Source: Ecdyonurus torrentis (Eukaryota; Arthropoda; Insecta; Ephemeroptera; Heptageniidae). Taken from it: 64,000 nt of DNA. Location of the stretch: contig OX439132.1 in the NCBI GenBank assembly GCA_949318235.1, positions 30,826,243-30,890,242 on the forward strand, written 5' to 3'. The notes under the pieces are model-generated. The model saw only the letters and a list, made by a program, of their open reading frames with translations. It did not search any database and was not told the origin of the DNA. The position numbers were made by a program, and so were the translations under genes. How positions within the stretch are numbered: the first letter of the stretch is position 1; each line of letters opens with the position of its first letter. Positions 11,597-27,598 of the stretch are shown one piece after another.

Positions 11597-12959
11597 ATAA
11601 TAATTTCAGAAGTCAATATTTATCTTCAGTATATTAGTAGAAAATTTATTAGTATTATTATAACTGCTTATAGCAAGTCGTGTGTAGAAAATTTTAATTA
11701 ATTTAAAAGTTGTGCAATAACAATTTTAATGTATACTTAAAAAAGAAAAGTGAAATAAAAATTAAGTATAGATCACATCAATTTATACCGTATTAAAAAT
11801 TATGATGAAACATGACATATAATATGAATCTATGTATCTTTAACTAAGACTAAAATTATACTGCGAGATATACACAAAAGTCATGAAACTTGTATATAAG
11901 TAAAAAAAAAACTTGAATATAACATTGTTGTGTCATTTATTTTAATATTTTTACATGGTTACCAACAACAAGATATGGCATCATAACAGTAAACTACATA
12001 CTGCATGAATATTATACATAAAGTATACTAGAGCATGAATAAAGTGTATCACATAAGGAGAAGAGAAAAAAAAATAATAATAAAAAAAAAGTTTTTTTTT
12101 TGTTATATTGGTAGAATAAGACTGTGTGGAAGAAAAGAGAAAGAGAGAGAAGGGTGGACTCGCAAAAATATTATGTTCTCTGTACAGTAAAGTATATTAT
12201 GTACCGTATGTATAGTACGTACTGTATATACAGTATGTTATGTCCTTATACTCTGTATATATATGAAGAAAGAACAAAGGAACATCATTTTTTTTTACCT
12301 CCTCTTCATCTCTTGTTCATCTTTTTTTTTTCACTCCCTCACTTTTTTTTATCAACCCTCTATTAGCCTATTCGCCAAGTAGCTGCATAATGACACATCA
12401 TAAGCTGAATATATAAATATATGTAAGATACACTATACTGTACGTGTACCAACATAAATATACAGAAAAAGTTCATCTTAATATGTAAAAAAAAAAAAGA
12501 GAGAGAGAAGAAAGTAGTTGTTTTAGCATAAAATATTGTACTCCATCAAAGTATTATTATTTTTTTATGTTTGAATTTTTTTTATTATTATTATTTCTAC
12601 TTCTTTTTATATATTTTTCATTTATTTTTAAATATCAAAGAATTTTTTTTGTGTGTATCAAAAGAAAAGTTAATGAATATTTTCTTTAAGAAAAATACTG
12701 TTTGAAATGTTAATTAGTAATATTTTCATTAAGTATACAAAATTTTGATGTTAAGATTAAAGTGTTAATCGTGAACTGTTTTCATTTTTACACAATAATT
12801 TTTTTTAGTTATGCTATATTATATATATATATATAATATATTTCTGTGAGTTGAATGTTAATTTAAAAGCTATACATTCATATTTAGTTAAGAAATTTCA
12901 TTTGTTGACGTTAAGAATGTTGTAATAATAATAATAATATAAACAAATATGTATGCACA

Positions 12960-13080
12960 TGTCAGCCCACCCGCAGGATAGAGAGGGATGTATTTGTTTA
13001 TTTACAGTATGTGCTAGTAAACAATGTAAACAGACTAGAATTGTTTAAACCTATGTGAAAATGCAGCTTCACAAACAAAT
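12960..13080. promoter_or_regulatory. Candidate enhancer: cluster of forkhead-like sites
   Basis: In about 60 bp there are TTGTTTATTTA (12994-13004), GTAAACA (13017-13023), TGTAAACA (13025-13032) and TTGTTTAAAC (13041-13050). All match the Fox core TGTTTAY or its complement. CCACCCGCA occurs at about 12966 and again near 13178. The patch is more mixed in composition than its surroundings. Binding and enhancer function are inference. Confidence 0.3.
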
Positions 13081-14246
13081 TGGTATGTTTTTATATGTAA
13101 GATCTAGTAAAAAAATATTTGAGTTGAAATCAAATTTTAAGATACTGAAATGCCTCTGATATATTTATATGTCATTCCACCCGCATAGTAACTTCGTCAA
13201 ATGCTTAAAAAAAAGAATCTTTTACTTTGATTTTGATAAAAGTCAGGAAAGAATTTTATTAGTATCATAACCACAAATAAAAAAAACACGTTGCATTGCA
13301 CTAAAATGTTGTTATATATAAATTACTTTTTTTTTTTTTTTTTACAATTTTTTTTACTTTATACTCCTCACTAAACTTGTTTGCTTTACGCAACACAATA
13401 ATATTTTGTGCAATAATAATAATGATAAGATTATTACGTACAATTACATATCTGCAAAACATTTCAAGATATTTATATTATATATATCCACAAATCAAAC
13501 AACATTCTAAAATAAAATTAAAAAAGAAATATATATATAATATATAATTATGATTATATAGTTTGCTTTATATGAATTGCTAATATTTATTTCTTTAAAA
13601 AAATACTATAAGATATATAATATTAAAATATATTACGAGTACAAATCAAATGCACAGATACAAAAAAAAAAAATAATAAAATAAAAAAAAATCATACCTA
13701 GCTATATTATAATTGTAGTTCTTAATTTTCCATAATTTAAAATTTTGACAGCCTATACAATTATTCATGATATATATTTGTTATATTATAATATAAAAAA
13801 TATATATACAATTTTTTTTATTATTCAACCTATGAACTATAGGGAATTATAATTTTTGCCAATACTGCAAAATATATACTTAAAAACAAGAACAAAATAA
13901 ATTTTAAAAATTTATATATTTTTTTTTCTTACGATATTTTAAATAAAATATATTTTAGATAAATTATAATTATGTATTAGTTAACGTTTTATAGCTTTGG
14001 CACTTGTTTTAGAAGGAAAAAAAAGGTAATTATTACTTCAAGTTTATAAATTAAACTTGATAAATGTTATAAATTATAAACTGATCGTTCAATGGTAAGA
14101 TTTTAAAATTTATAAGACAAATCTGACAAAATACAATATAAAATTATTTTCAAAAGAGATAGCACACAATGCATATAAAAATAAGTGCATAATATAGCAA
14201 CAAGGTTAGGTGATGATAAACTTAAAAGTTTTACTTTTCGTTTCCT

Positions 14247-14280
<34 letters not shown>

Positions 14281-14537
14281 AAAAACATTACTTTTTAGTG
14301 TATTTAAAAACTGACGATAAAAAACAAAAAAACTTCAACCATATACTTAATTATTAATAATAAGTAGAGACCTAGTTTCCTTGAGATTGTGTCATGCTTA
14401 GTTAGTTTTATATACACAATATTTATTTATTTATTTTATACACTAGCTTTTATTATTTATTGTATGTAAGAAAACTATATTATTTATTTATATATATATT
14501 ATATATATAATATATAATATATATATATATATATATA

Positions 14538-14583
<46 letters not shown>

Positions 14584-14865
14584 TGTGCTTACCCCACCCT
14601 ATAGTATATTTTATTATTATTATTATTATATAAAAAGAAAAGGAAAAAAAATTCAATGTTTTTCTTTTAACTATATTTATATTCCGAGTGTTTCAAGGTT
14701 ATTTCAACAACAAAATACGTTTTGTAGGCAAAGCTCTATACTTAGCTTATGTTAATAACATATTGTCAAACATACGTTTTTATTGTGTCTGCTAGTGCAG
14801 CGCTCTTTATTATTATTATTATTAAAATAATAATATAAAAAATATTATTATATATTACGTTTTGT

Positions 14866-14986
<121 letters not shown>

Positions 14987-15159
14987 AAAGGTAGTATTTT
15001 ATTATATTAAAAAAGGAGAGAAAGAAGAAGGGAGAGAGAGAGAGAGAGAGAATGTTTTTTTATAACAAATTAAATAATAAGTTTTTTTTCAACATATATA
15101 AAAAATTAAACTTAATTATCAATGGACATATATATGACGTCATTAATTTGGTAAAGTTT

Positions 15160-15198
<39 letters not shown>

Positions 15199-16339
15199 CA
15201 TGATGTTAGTCACAAATCTAAATATTTGTCTTCCTTATTAGAATAATTACCATAATATTTTAGAGCAATGTCAATATAACAGTATTTTTTTTTAATTCAT
15301 CCCAACAAAAAAAAATTGTCGTAACCAATAAAAAAAAAGTTCATATTTTTTTATTTAATTATAAAATATATTATTTAACTTAATTTCTTAAAAAAATATC
15401 GTTCACATTATTATTATTATTAAACAGTTATATATTATATAAATGAAAAAAAAATAATTACTTCTGTTTTTATTTATTAAATAAAAATATAAACGCTTAA
15501 ATTATATAAAATATTATTATTTGTTTTAATAATACAATATAACCAATAATGCGTTAAAATATTGGTAAATAATTATTTTATTTACATTATACTTTTTTTT
15601 TATTTTAACTTTAATTATCATATAAATTAGAAAATTTATTACCCTATTGCATCAATTAATTTTTTATTTTATATATTTTATTTATTACCTAATTTATTTA
15701 AATAAAATATAATTTTTAATGTATACATTGCATAAAAAAACAGCATAATTATAAAATATCATTAAATATAATTATTTTGATTTTATCAATAATATTATGT
15801 AATAAAATTAAAATAATCAAATTTAATTTAATATCACAATTGTGTATATATATATATATGTAATATTATATTTATATGTTTTAAAAAAATATTTTTATTA
15901 ATCGTTATATGATATAGATTTAATTAAATCCAAACTATTAATACATAGATATGTATAATATAACTATGGGGATTAGAGTTATAGAAAATATCTCTATATA
16001 TCCTTTTTGCTTTTGAAACAATATTGTTATATTAATCCTATATTAATCGTGATGTTTAATGTTATATAATATATATACTACAACTACAATTTACTTACAT
16101 TGAAAATATATTGTCTTTTTTCATACGTAATGCATTTATAAAAAAAACTTGAAATTTATTTTTGAAAAAGTTCTAATTTTATGGCATACAGAAATGTGAT
16201 ATATTTTTAAATTTTGTAAAAGTGATGAAATGTATTTAATTTGAGAGTCATTCTTATGTTAGTTTGACTATATAATAATGGAAGAGCATAATGCGAGAAT
16301 CACTGATGTAATTTGATGTTCTCTCTCTCTCTCTCTCTC

Positions 16340-16460
16340 ATTCTCATAATTACAAAGTTGATCGCGCACCCACTCATTCGCTTGCTTGCATGCATTAATA
16401 TTCTCTGTTTATTGCGGCTTTATTACCAATGCATTTGCATATCATTTTATATACATTGTA
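16340..16460. promoter_or_regulatory. Candidate enhancer with Abd-B-like and octamer sites
   Basis: A non-repetitive patch holds TTTATTGC (16408-16415), TTTATTAC (16419-16426) and a perfect POU octamer ATTTGCAT (16433-16440), preceded by GCATGCATTAAT. TTTAT-type cores are bound by Abd-B and Caudal class homeodomain proteins, and fly bab is a known Abd-B target. The functional call is inference from motif density and location inside bab. Confidence 0.3.
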
Positions 16461-17652
16461 TTTGGGATAATATTTAACATTATATTTTACCTGCCCTATA
16501 GCTACAAAAAAACAACAACATATATGATATGACTATCATATAATATTTTAAAACGTTTTAATTATTTTAGTATTGATATTTTATATTATTATTATTACAA
16601 ATAAACTATAAAAATTCATAGACTATAAAATACTGACTATTAAAATTGACAGAGGATAAATTTTCATATATAATTTCTGAATACCTTTATTGTAGTGATT
16701 TTTTTGATGGAAATTTTCAATAAATTCCTTTTTATTTTTTATAATTATTATTATTATTTTTTACATCCTGATTTTTTAATGTTTTATTATTTACAATTTA
16801 AATATAATTACAAATTAAAGTAAAATCAGCGTTTAAATTTAGTAGAAAAATCATATATTTATATATGATTTAGAGCTTTACCGATTGGGAACTATAAAAA
16901 TTCACAGAAAATCAAGCTAGCCAAATATTAATGTTCAAATCAGAACAACTGAGTATGAGTTGTTGATATAGTTATAATTTTTAACTTGATTTTTATAGTT
17001 TAATTTATATTTAAAAGCAATACATATTATAATTTCTATTCTACAATAGTTGTATTTTTTTTTCTTTTTTTCCCCCAATCCATTTGAAAAATTAAACAAA
17101 TATTACGATTTGATCTGTTTAATGTATATAACAAAAATTAATATATAATTTGATTGATAAATAAAACTCAAACGAATTTACAATCTTTATATTTTATTAA
17201 TTTATATTTTAATTGAAATTGCAAAAATGAATTTGAAAAGTATAACTTTTTTTCCCCATAAATGAATAGAAAACAAAGTGAAATATTTATCCGCATTTAT
17301 TTTTATATTCAATATAAATAGATAATTGTTATTTATTGATAATAACAATATTGTATCAATTTATACAAAAATTTTAATAAAATTTTTGTTTGTAAATTTC
17401 ATTGAAAAAACAATAAATAAAAAAAAAGTTATACAATAGAGTTTTATAAAAATATTACAAGATTTTTCAATTATTGAAAAACATATTGCCATTGATCGGA
17501 TTAATTGTTTTTTATTTTTTAATATATATAATATTTACGGATATTTTTTTTAATTAAAATTTGATTTAAAAATTATTATTATTTTTATTAAATCTCATTT
17601 TATAATATAAACACAAATTATAATTATAAAGAATTAATTCAACGAAAAAAAT

Positions 17653-17769
<117 letters not shown>

Positions 17770-18148
17770 ATATAATTTTTATAATAATAAAAAACGGGAT
17801 TAACTTTGAAAAAATAGTAACACTGATTAAAAAAAAAAAAAAAAAAAAAAAAAACAGCGACACATATTCATACGATATAAAAGACTATAAAACAATAATT
17901 TTCAGTTATATAATATCTATGTGTCTAAACTACACTTTTGTATGTTATGTCTCTGTTTTTATTATTAACATTATAATACATAACGTTTTATTTAATTTTA
18001 TGATAAAATTTATGCGTTTTCATCCATTATTTAGCACGCACATTTGATATTATTATATACATATATACACAAAAAATGTTCATATATATATATATATGAG
18101 TATGTATTAAACCAGTGTTGGTATATTATTTTAGTTAGTACGATGATG

Positions 18149-18186
<38 letters not shown>

Positions 18187-19650
18187 CAGCAAGTGCAAAT
18201 AGGGCCGGTCTACTCTATTCAGAAAACAAAACAAAACATTATACTTTAATTTGAATTTTAGCTATATATAATTTGTTATAAAAAAATGAAGTTTTAAAAT
18301 AATAACATTAACAATAATTCCTTTTTGCTCTTATCATTTTATATGAAGCCAAGTCCACTTATATAACAAAGTTTTTTTAATAGGGGGAGTGGACCTAATA
18401 AATTCATTATTGAAACTGGAAATATAAGTACTAAAATTAACTATATTAAAGTGTGGATTGACTGAATTTAGTTGATATTATTTTAAAATTAGCCTAATTT
18501 GTATATATATATATATATTATATATATATTATATAATATATACATCTTTTAATGTTAAGAAATGGCTCAAATTATAGATAGTCCGCACCTCTATGCAAGT
18601 TATAAAACTGTATAAACTGTAACTGAATTGTCATTATTATTGATATCATTTTCTAGTCTATGTATAATAATAACATTTAAAATATAAACTAAAGCTCAAA
18701 GTTATAGGTCGCGCTTATTATGGTCATTACATTACCTCCCTCAGCTATATTATTCTCCCTATGTAATTTTTTTCCCACTCTCAATAAAAAAAAAAAAAAA
18801 AAAAACATTTAATTTTGGTGTGAAATTGTCAACAATACAATTGCAAGGATTTACTTTACGCATTTTTATTATTATTATCATCATCATCATTTTTTTTTTG
18901 TATGTAAAAAAACAATGCTTAAAAACAATGAAATATTATAGCACAATCACGTGATATATATTATAATATTGAAATCCCTGGAAAAAAAAATCTCAACTGT
19001 TTTTGTTGCCATTTTAAATCTATCCCTCACAATTTTTTTGCTTTGTTTTTATTTATATACACCCTCACTCTTTTTTTTTTTTACTACATACGTTTATCCA
19101 TATTATTATACGTATATTTTTTGTTTTTTAATATTACGCTATTTTTATATTACGCCATCTAATGACGATGATGGTGATATAGCTTATAATATAAATATAA
19201 AAAAGTAGGGTTGTAATATAATACGTATACTATTCGTGGTATTATTATAAATACTTTTTATTATTATTATTTTTATTTTTAGGTGACAATTTTTTTTTAA
19301 CAGGGATTTTCTTTTATTTTTATATTTGTGTGTGTATGTGTTATTTTGATTCATGTCAACGATTGTTGTCACATGTCACCTGCTGGTTTCAAATTCACAC
19401 CAACATATAAACAATATTGTTGCTATAATATACAACAACAACTACTACTATATATATGTACAATGTTTTATTACAATAGAATGATGTGTATACTTCTATT
19501 GTTTTCAACTTTATAGATATATAAATATAACAATAAGCCTGCTTATATATATATATATATATACTCTATATTGTATACTGGTTATGTTAGAATTTCCAGA
19601 GTAATACTTTTGCTTGATGATATATTATTTTCTCCTTCTAGCTTTGATTT

Positions 19651-19719
<69 letters not shown>

Positions 19720-20645
19720 TTATATATGTTGTCTTATTTTATAGTTTCAAGGAAATATAATATAACAGATACTATTTCACAATATTATTATATCTTTGAA
19801 AAAGTATTTTATATGTATATAGATTGTTAATAAGAAATGTGAATTATGCAGTCGTATAATAATAAAAAAGGTAGAATTAAAATGAATCAATACAATTTTT
19901 TTTTTTTTTTACTTGATAGTCTTGGAGGTAAGTTTATCAGAAAAATGGGTTTTCAATGATACAGTTTTAACGAGAGACGCTTTCTATAGTTTACTTTGCA
20001 TTGTAGCTAAGGAACAATATTATGAGTTGCAGTGTTCAAAAGAAAATTCATAATTAAAATACCATGCAAATTATTTTTTATTAAAACTACTATATATTTT
20101 ATTTAGTATGCATTAAACTAATATATATATATATATATATTTAGAATTTCTTTTATGTTGAATTTTTAGTATTAACGATGATTGCAAAAATTGTTATCCT
20201 ATAAATAATTAATTTCAAAAAATTGAATTGTGCAATACAATTATTTAAACTTTTTTTTCTTTGAGAATTATTATCATAGATAGAACTAAAACTTAAAACG
20301 TAAAGTTCTTATGTTTGTTTGTTTGTTTTTTTTTTTAGATTTTTCTTATGCGTATATTTATGTATGCATGTTGTACCATGTTGTATGCAGGAGTATTTTT
20401 TTTTTACCAATACTTCTATCAAAATTTTTTTAAAAAAATACGCATCAAAAATCAATATTATATTTTACATCAAATTTTGTTGTTCAATTTTTATCTATTG
20501 TTTGAAAAAAAAATAAATAAATAAAAATAAAAATCTGTTGGTATGTTATATATGGAATAAACAGAGATTCATATGTGTGGGGGTATTGTTTCTTGCGATC
20601 AGAAGAGAAATAAATAAAATGTAAAAACAATATTTTGCGTTGTGG

Positions 20646-20694
<49 letters not shown>

Positions 20695-20858
20695 GAATAT
20701 GGTGACCACTGATATAGAAAACAGTGTCAGCTAACCAACTATAGGCCAACAGATGGAGCGAAGTTGTTGGGACAGATATGCCTTTGCATTGTTAGGGTAA
20801 CCAACAATCAAAAACTATATACATCCATCCCGTTTGGCTAACATATACGATTGTTTTT

Positions 20859-20961
<103 letters not shown>

Positions 20962-21444
20962 ATGTGATTCCTTCTCTTTCTCTCTCTCTCTCTCTTTCTC
21001 TCCTCATTCACTTCTAAATAATAAAATATATGGAAACAAACTGATAATTACACAAAACGCCCCAGAGTTAATATATACTAAAAAATATATATATAATAAA
21101 AAACTTTTCAATAAATGATATATTTTTATTTTCAATATAAAGTTGTGTATTCGAATTTTTTCTTTCTTCTTTTAGATTACGGGAACAATATTATTTATAA
21201 TATATAACATTCTCTCTCTTTCTCTCTCTCTCTCTCTCTTCTCTCTTTTCAATTACACTTAAATCAAATTTTGTATTAAAGAGAGTATAAAATAATATAT
21301 TTTATAATGTATTATTTTTATATATATAATAATATAATATATAAAAAGGAAATAATATAATAAATAGGAATAAATTAAAAATATATATTATGATTATACT
21401 TTATCTTTATTACACTATTATAGAAAAGTATTACTGCATATAAG

Positions 21445-21545
<101 letters not shown>

Positions 21546-21980
21546 ATTGTATTATTTTCATTGTATGCAAAATATCCCAGTTGCTTGCATTTAGATTAAA
21601 AATCATGATAATAATAAAATAATATAGTAATATATAAAAGAAAAATATTATATTGAGTACTCTATACTTTTTATAACCTTTTGTATAAGACTTAAGATCA
21701 CGCAAGAAATGAATAAAATAAAATGTTAAAGTTTCTTTTACTTGTGAAAAAAAAAAACATTTAAAAATAATATATTTTGTTTTTTACTCTGCGGTAAATT
21801 ATAATTGACATAATTAAAATGAAATTAGGTTCAAAAATTAATATATTGTGGCTTTATTACTGACTGGCAAGATTATTCAAGGCATTTTTATGATTTTCTT
21901 ATTTTTATGAGTAAATTTGGAAAAATAATTATAATTATTAAATAAAAACTAATAATTACTTTCAACTCTCAAGTTCAAAA

Positions 21981-22011
<31 letters not shown>

Positions 22012-22333
22012 TGTTGTTTCTTTAGGTATTAAAGAATAATTCTTCAAAGTGATTATGTAATAAAATATATATATATAACATGGCAATAAATAGCCTTAAA
22101 TCACTAATATGATATTAACATTTTGCAGCCTAATTTTGAGGCCTTTAGAGTGATAAAATAAAATTTTAAAATTTCTACTTTAATTCAAAAGTTAAAATTC
22201 AAATCCATGGTCTGTGAGTTATTTGGATTGTAGGACTAGTACTTTTGATACCCACATGGTATGGTTCCAAATTGTGGCTAAGCATCTTAACTTACTATTC
22301 GAACAAAAAATCTAAGCAGTTTTGATCTTAAAA

Positions 22334-22368
<35 letters not shown>

Positions 22369-23310
22369 GAGACAAAAGTACAAACTTAATATCCATACTT
22401 ATGTAACCCTAACTCTTATATTTAAATTAAAATAACAAAAACGTTATTATTGATAAAGATATTAGGGTCACATGCGTGGGTGTTTTAAACATAGATATAA
22501 AAAGTTTATATAATAATTTTTGTCATTTATTATAATTAGTCATTAAAATTTTATTAATAATTTCTTACTTACTAACACTTAAATTGAAAACTTAAAAGAA
22601 AAGTTAATGTTTAAAAATTAAAATGAAACTTTTATTCGGGTGTTTATTTTTACATTTTATTAAGTATAGTACGTATAAGATACCTTATATAATATACACT
22701 TACATGTTGTTTTTTTTGTTGTTTTTTTTCATGTAACTTTTTTATTATCTCAAATTTATATTATTTATTTTTTTAAACTCAAACTTTTATTATTTTTTAA
22801 TTAACAAACTTTTATATACAAAATGATCAGAAGGAGAAACATACATATAAAAAAAAAACTATAATTAAAAAATAAATGTTATATTATTTTTGTTGTAATT
22901 CTTTATATATTTTTATTATTTTTATATTTAATTTGTAATAATATTAAAAAATATATATAAATTAAATAAAAATATTTTTTAAAGATTCTAAATTATTGTT
23001 TTTTGTTTATTTAAATCAAGGTAGTCATTTATATTTATTTTTTTCATAAAAAAAAACAATAAAAAAGCACTTAGATATATTTATATACACATACGTCATA
23101 TTTTTCTGTATTTTTTGAAAGATAAAAACAAAATAATAATAATAAAAAACTTCATGATGATGATGATAATAAAGCATCAGAATATGTCACAGGTTTGGTT
23201 TCTATTGTGGTTTATTTTAACATTCATATAAAAAATACTTTTACTTTTTCTTCAATCTCACACCCAATGTGTGTTTTATTATTTATTTTCTCGCTTTCTC
23301 TCTGTCTCTC

Positions 23311-23341
<31 letters not shown>

Positions 23342-23514
23342 GTGCGTATGTGTGTGTGTGTACTGTGTATATATTTTTCTATAATACAACAATTATTACA
23401 AAAGTATAGTCATACAAAAAAAAACAAAAAAACATTGTAGAAACAAGGGTGTCGAGTTTTGTTATGTGTATGACACTTCATGAGGCTTGTGTGAGAAAAC
23501 AAAGGAGAGCGTGC

Positions 23515-23517
<3 letters not shown>

Positions 23518-23582
<65 letters not shown>
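23518..23582. repeat. (GA)n microsatellite, about 65 bp
   Basis: Perfect GA array directly after a mixed-composition patch (23440-23517) that contains AACAAAGG, a TCF/Sox-like core. Confidence 0.95.
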
Positions 23583-23584
<2 letters not shown>

Positions 23585-25098
23585 CACGACTATGTACTGT
23601 GTTGTAAAAAAAATATTCACGTATCATAATTTATACAAGTAGAAAAGACTAATTTGTCGCTAACAATCATATCTTTATTTTTTTATTTTTTGAGTGTATA
23701 CTTGGTAAACAAAATAACCTACTATATACATGCTCTTTTAAATTAATTATATAGACAAAATGTGTTATGTTATTATGGTAAAAATATTAGTATTTTTCAA
23801 CTAATGTTAGAGTGAAGCCAGTAGTGCAGGTTGCATCCTGTAGAGTATGCAACCAGTCGGACCATCAAACATACGTTGTTTATGAACACACGATGCTATA
23901 CGTTTTTTCTTTACTAAATCTTGCCACTGTGATGTTTTGTTTTTCCCCTTTTTTATTAGTATCATTCCTTATAAGAAAACGGAGAAAATTTTATTATGCA
24001 CTTCTATAATGTACTTCTTGTAAGGTACTTCACGGCGTGATTTTTTTTTTTTTTTTTTTATATGCGGAATCTGTTATCAGCAAAAATAAAATAATATTTC
24101 AATAATAATAATTTTAATAATGGTTGATAATTCAAAAAAAAATGTTTTTTCAATATTTAAAAAAAATAATAATAATGTAAGTTTTCAATTCTTCGATTTA
24201 AAATATGTATTTCAATGATTTACGTATACACCTTTTATCCTTAACATGATTACAAGAGTGTTCTATGTTGGCATTCAATGTCAAATTTATAAAGTTAAAA
24301 ATATATTATATTAATTTATTTTTAAATTCTTTTTGTTACTTCTTTTTTTTTTTTTTTTTTTCTTTTTTTTTTTTACAGACCAACTTTATATTGGCAATAA
24401 ATGCTCGCAATTATCAACAAATTTATTATGACCTTTAAAAAGTCTTTTTTTTTTATCGTAGACGAATAACGCAATAATTATTATTGTATACGCAATGTCT
24501 TAAAATATATGCTAGAAAATTTATTATGTTATTTCTGATATGTAATTATATTGAACATGAAAAGTTAGAGATTTATTGTTTAAATACTAGGGCCTAATAT
24601 TTTTTTTTTATATTCGCACATAAAAATTAGAAAGAAAAAGAAAAAAAAAAAAAAAAGGAAAAAGGATAAAGGAAAAAAAAAAGTTACAAAAAATATTATA
24701 ACGTTTGTTGTCGTACTTCCAATAACTTACTTTTATAAATGTATTAATATTCTTAATATATCAATAAAAAAAATAGAATAAAAGTATTCATCAAATAAAA
24801 TTTATCATTAAAACGCAAAACGTTTTTTTTTTTTTTTTTTTTTTTTTTTTTCCCTTTTTTTTCCTCTAAAGGTACAAATCAATTATTGGTAATATTAAAA
24901 AAAATTGAATATTAAGTTTTTAATCTAAAAAAAAGTGGAACAAATATATTTTAGAATATCTCTCTCTACTTTTCAATCATACAAATTTACGTTTAATATT
25001 ATTTTCCATCACTCAAAGTTTTATTAACAAAATATAAATGTTATACTGTAAACTTTTAGAAAATTGCAATACAATATTACGATTAATATTGTAGAGTG

Positions 25099-25137
<39 letters not shown>

Positions 25138-25556
25138 CAATTTGATGCACGGTGCGTGTGGATTGTAATATCCTGTGCTATGTAAGGCCAGTAATTAGAG
25201 AAATTTCGATGTCATCTGTATGACAAATCAATGTATATATATTTTTATTATTATTATTATTATTTTGTTTTTGTTTCGATTGTCACTATATTGTAATTGG
25301 CAATATATAGGAGGAGGAGGAGAAAAGTTAGAGAGATGAGAGAGAGAGAGAGAGAGAGAGGTACAGTATACCAGATTTATATTTATATAAATATTAGAGA
25401 GAGACAGAGAGAGTGAAAATGAGTATGGGTGTAAAAAGGGGAACGTAATTAAGCATTTATCACTACAAATTTATATATATATATATTGAAGTGGCACCCT
25501 GTATATTTATAATATATGTACATTTTGTTGCTCTGTTGTATTTTATATACTATATG

Positions 25557-25661
<105 letters not shown>

Positions 25662-26289
25662 TTGTAAAATATTTTTAGTATTGAATATTACTCATATAGC
25701 AGAAAAATCAAGCATAAATAATATGACAACTCAACTCAATAGATTGTTTCAATATTTGTTACAAATGTATGTTAAAAAAAAAAAAAAAAAACTAAATTGT
25801 CCATCACTTTTTTTTATAAAAATATGTGACATATCGGAAAAATTTCAATATGTTTTATTTCTATAATCCAAACTATATATGTGTGTGTATACCCTTTATT
25901 TTTATACTTTTCACCCCTTTTTTAATATAAATATAAAAATATAAAATTTTCATACGTTTTCGTAACAATTTTTTTTCCACTTTCATGTCAATTTTTACTA
26001 AACATGGTGTTAAAACTTTATATATTTATATGACTTTCTGTACCGGTAATATATAGAATTTTTATATGTTATTATATATATATTTTTCCTTCTAACATTT
26101 CTACTACCCTTTCCAATGATAATACCTTTTTTTATTACTATTTTATTTTCTCACCCTAACACTTACATAAAATATGATTTTTTTTTCTTCTTAAAATTGG
26201 AAATATTTAAATTGGAATAGGGGGGTTTAAAAATAATAATGATAAAAAATAATAAAATATGTAGATATTTTTGAAACTTACGAGTCAGG

Positions 26290-26290
<1 letters not shown>

Positions 26291-26379
<89 letters not shown>
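26291..26379. repeat. (TA)n microsatellite, about 89 bp
   Basis: Perfect TA array. Confidence 0.95.
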
Positions 26380-26382
<3 letters not shown>

Positions 26383-26639
26383 TTGGAAAGATTTATAAAT
26401 ATTTCTGATATTATTGAATAAAAAATTGTTTAAATTAAATAAAAATATTCTCCAATGAAAATATTTTTTTACCACATGCTGATTTTTGATTGGTGTTTGA
26501 TGAGATGCTTCAATATAAAAATGTGTACACTTGCAGAAAAATATTATACATCAAGTTCGGGGGGAAATTTATTTAACTACCTCATCCCCCGCCGCCCCCT
26601 AAAGCGACATTTTCATTCCTTGTTGCTCATTCTAAAGTG

Positions 26640-26692
<53 letters not shown>

Positions 26693-26932
26693 GTTTTCCT
26701 GATAGGAGATGAGAAATAAAATCATGGACCAATCCAATTTCTATTTTACACCATTTTGTTACAAAATTAAAGGAAATGATTTTGAAATGAACTAGAAATT
26801 TCAAAATGCTAGAAATTAACAAAAATAAACCACGCCTTTTATGAGAAAACTCATTGGTGCAAAATTATTGTTAAATTGTCTTTTATTCTTAGGTACAAAC
26901 CAATCATAAAATGTTACCATCATTATATTACT

Positions 26933-26963
<31 letters not shown>

Positions 26964-27294
26964 ATAGGAATTATTAACGTGAAAAATGTTATATAATATG
27001 CAAAATTTACTAATATAATCCCTTCCTAACAATTGACAAAAAAAAAAATTATACATATTGTGACGTCACGTATAAAGATGGTCCCAATGAGTATAAAGAA
27101 TAAATCCGGTCAAACGTATTTATCTGGTCAAAAAAAAATGTAGTAGTTAGGGTGGTTTTCTATATTACATGAAATGCGTATATACCACTCATTTACTTCA
27201 CTAATAAAATATGTGATCGGAGCTTTGATTTTTTTTCTACTTTATTTATATATATATTTTTTTACTGTCCATCACATTGGAGGAAAAGTAGGGG

Positions 27295-27303
27295 TATAAA
27301 TAG
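27295..27303 (+). promoter_or_regulatory. Possible intronic TATA element
   Basis: TATAAATAG lies between GGGG and GGGGG, the same G-run-flanked setting as the TATA box at 3669. A TGACGTCA lies 234 bp upstream (27061-27068). No start codon or exon is evident downstream, so an alternative bab promoter or a non-coding transcript is possible but unproven. Confidence 0.2.
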
Positions 27304-27547
27304 GGGGCTAGGGGGGGTTAGTAACTCTCAAATATTCACAGTAGGATAGGATGATAAAAAAAAAAGCAGGGTGATGGGAGAAAAAAAAAGGGTGAGTAAA
27401 GGGTTTTGAGTTCGATATTTTGCTTCTGTTTCTATGAATATTTCATCAAAGAATGGAGAGTTTTGTGCGCTCTGGATGTATTTTTTTAACTGACTAAAGT
27501 TAGAGGGCAATATTTTTCTGTTTTAGAATAAAATTCTTTTATCATAA

Positions 27548-27598
<51 letters not shown>

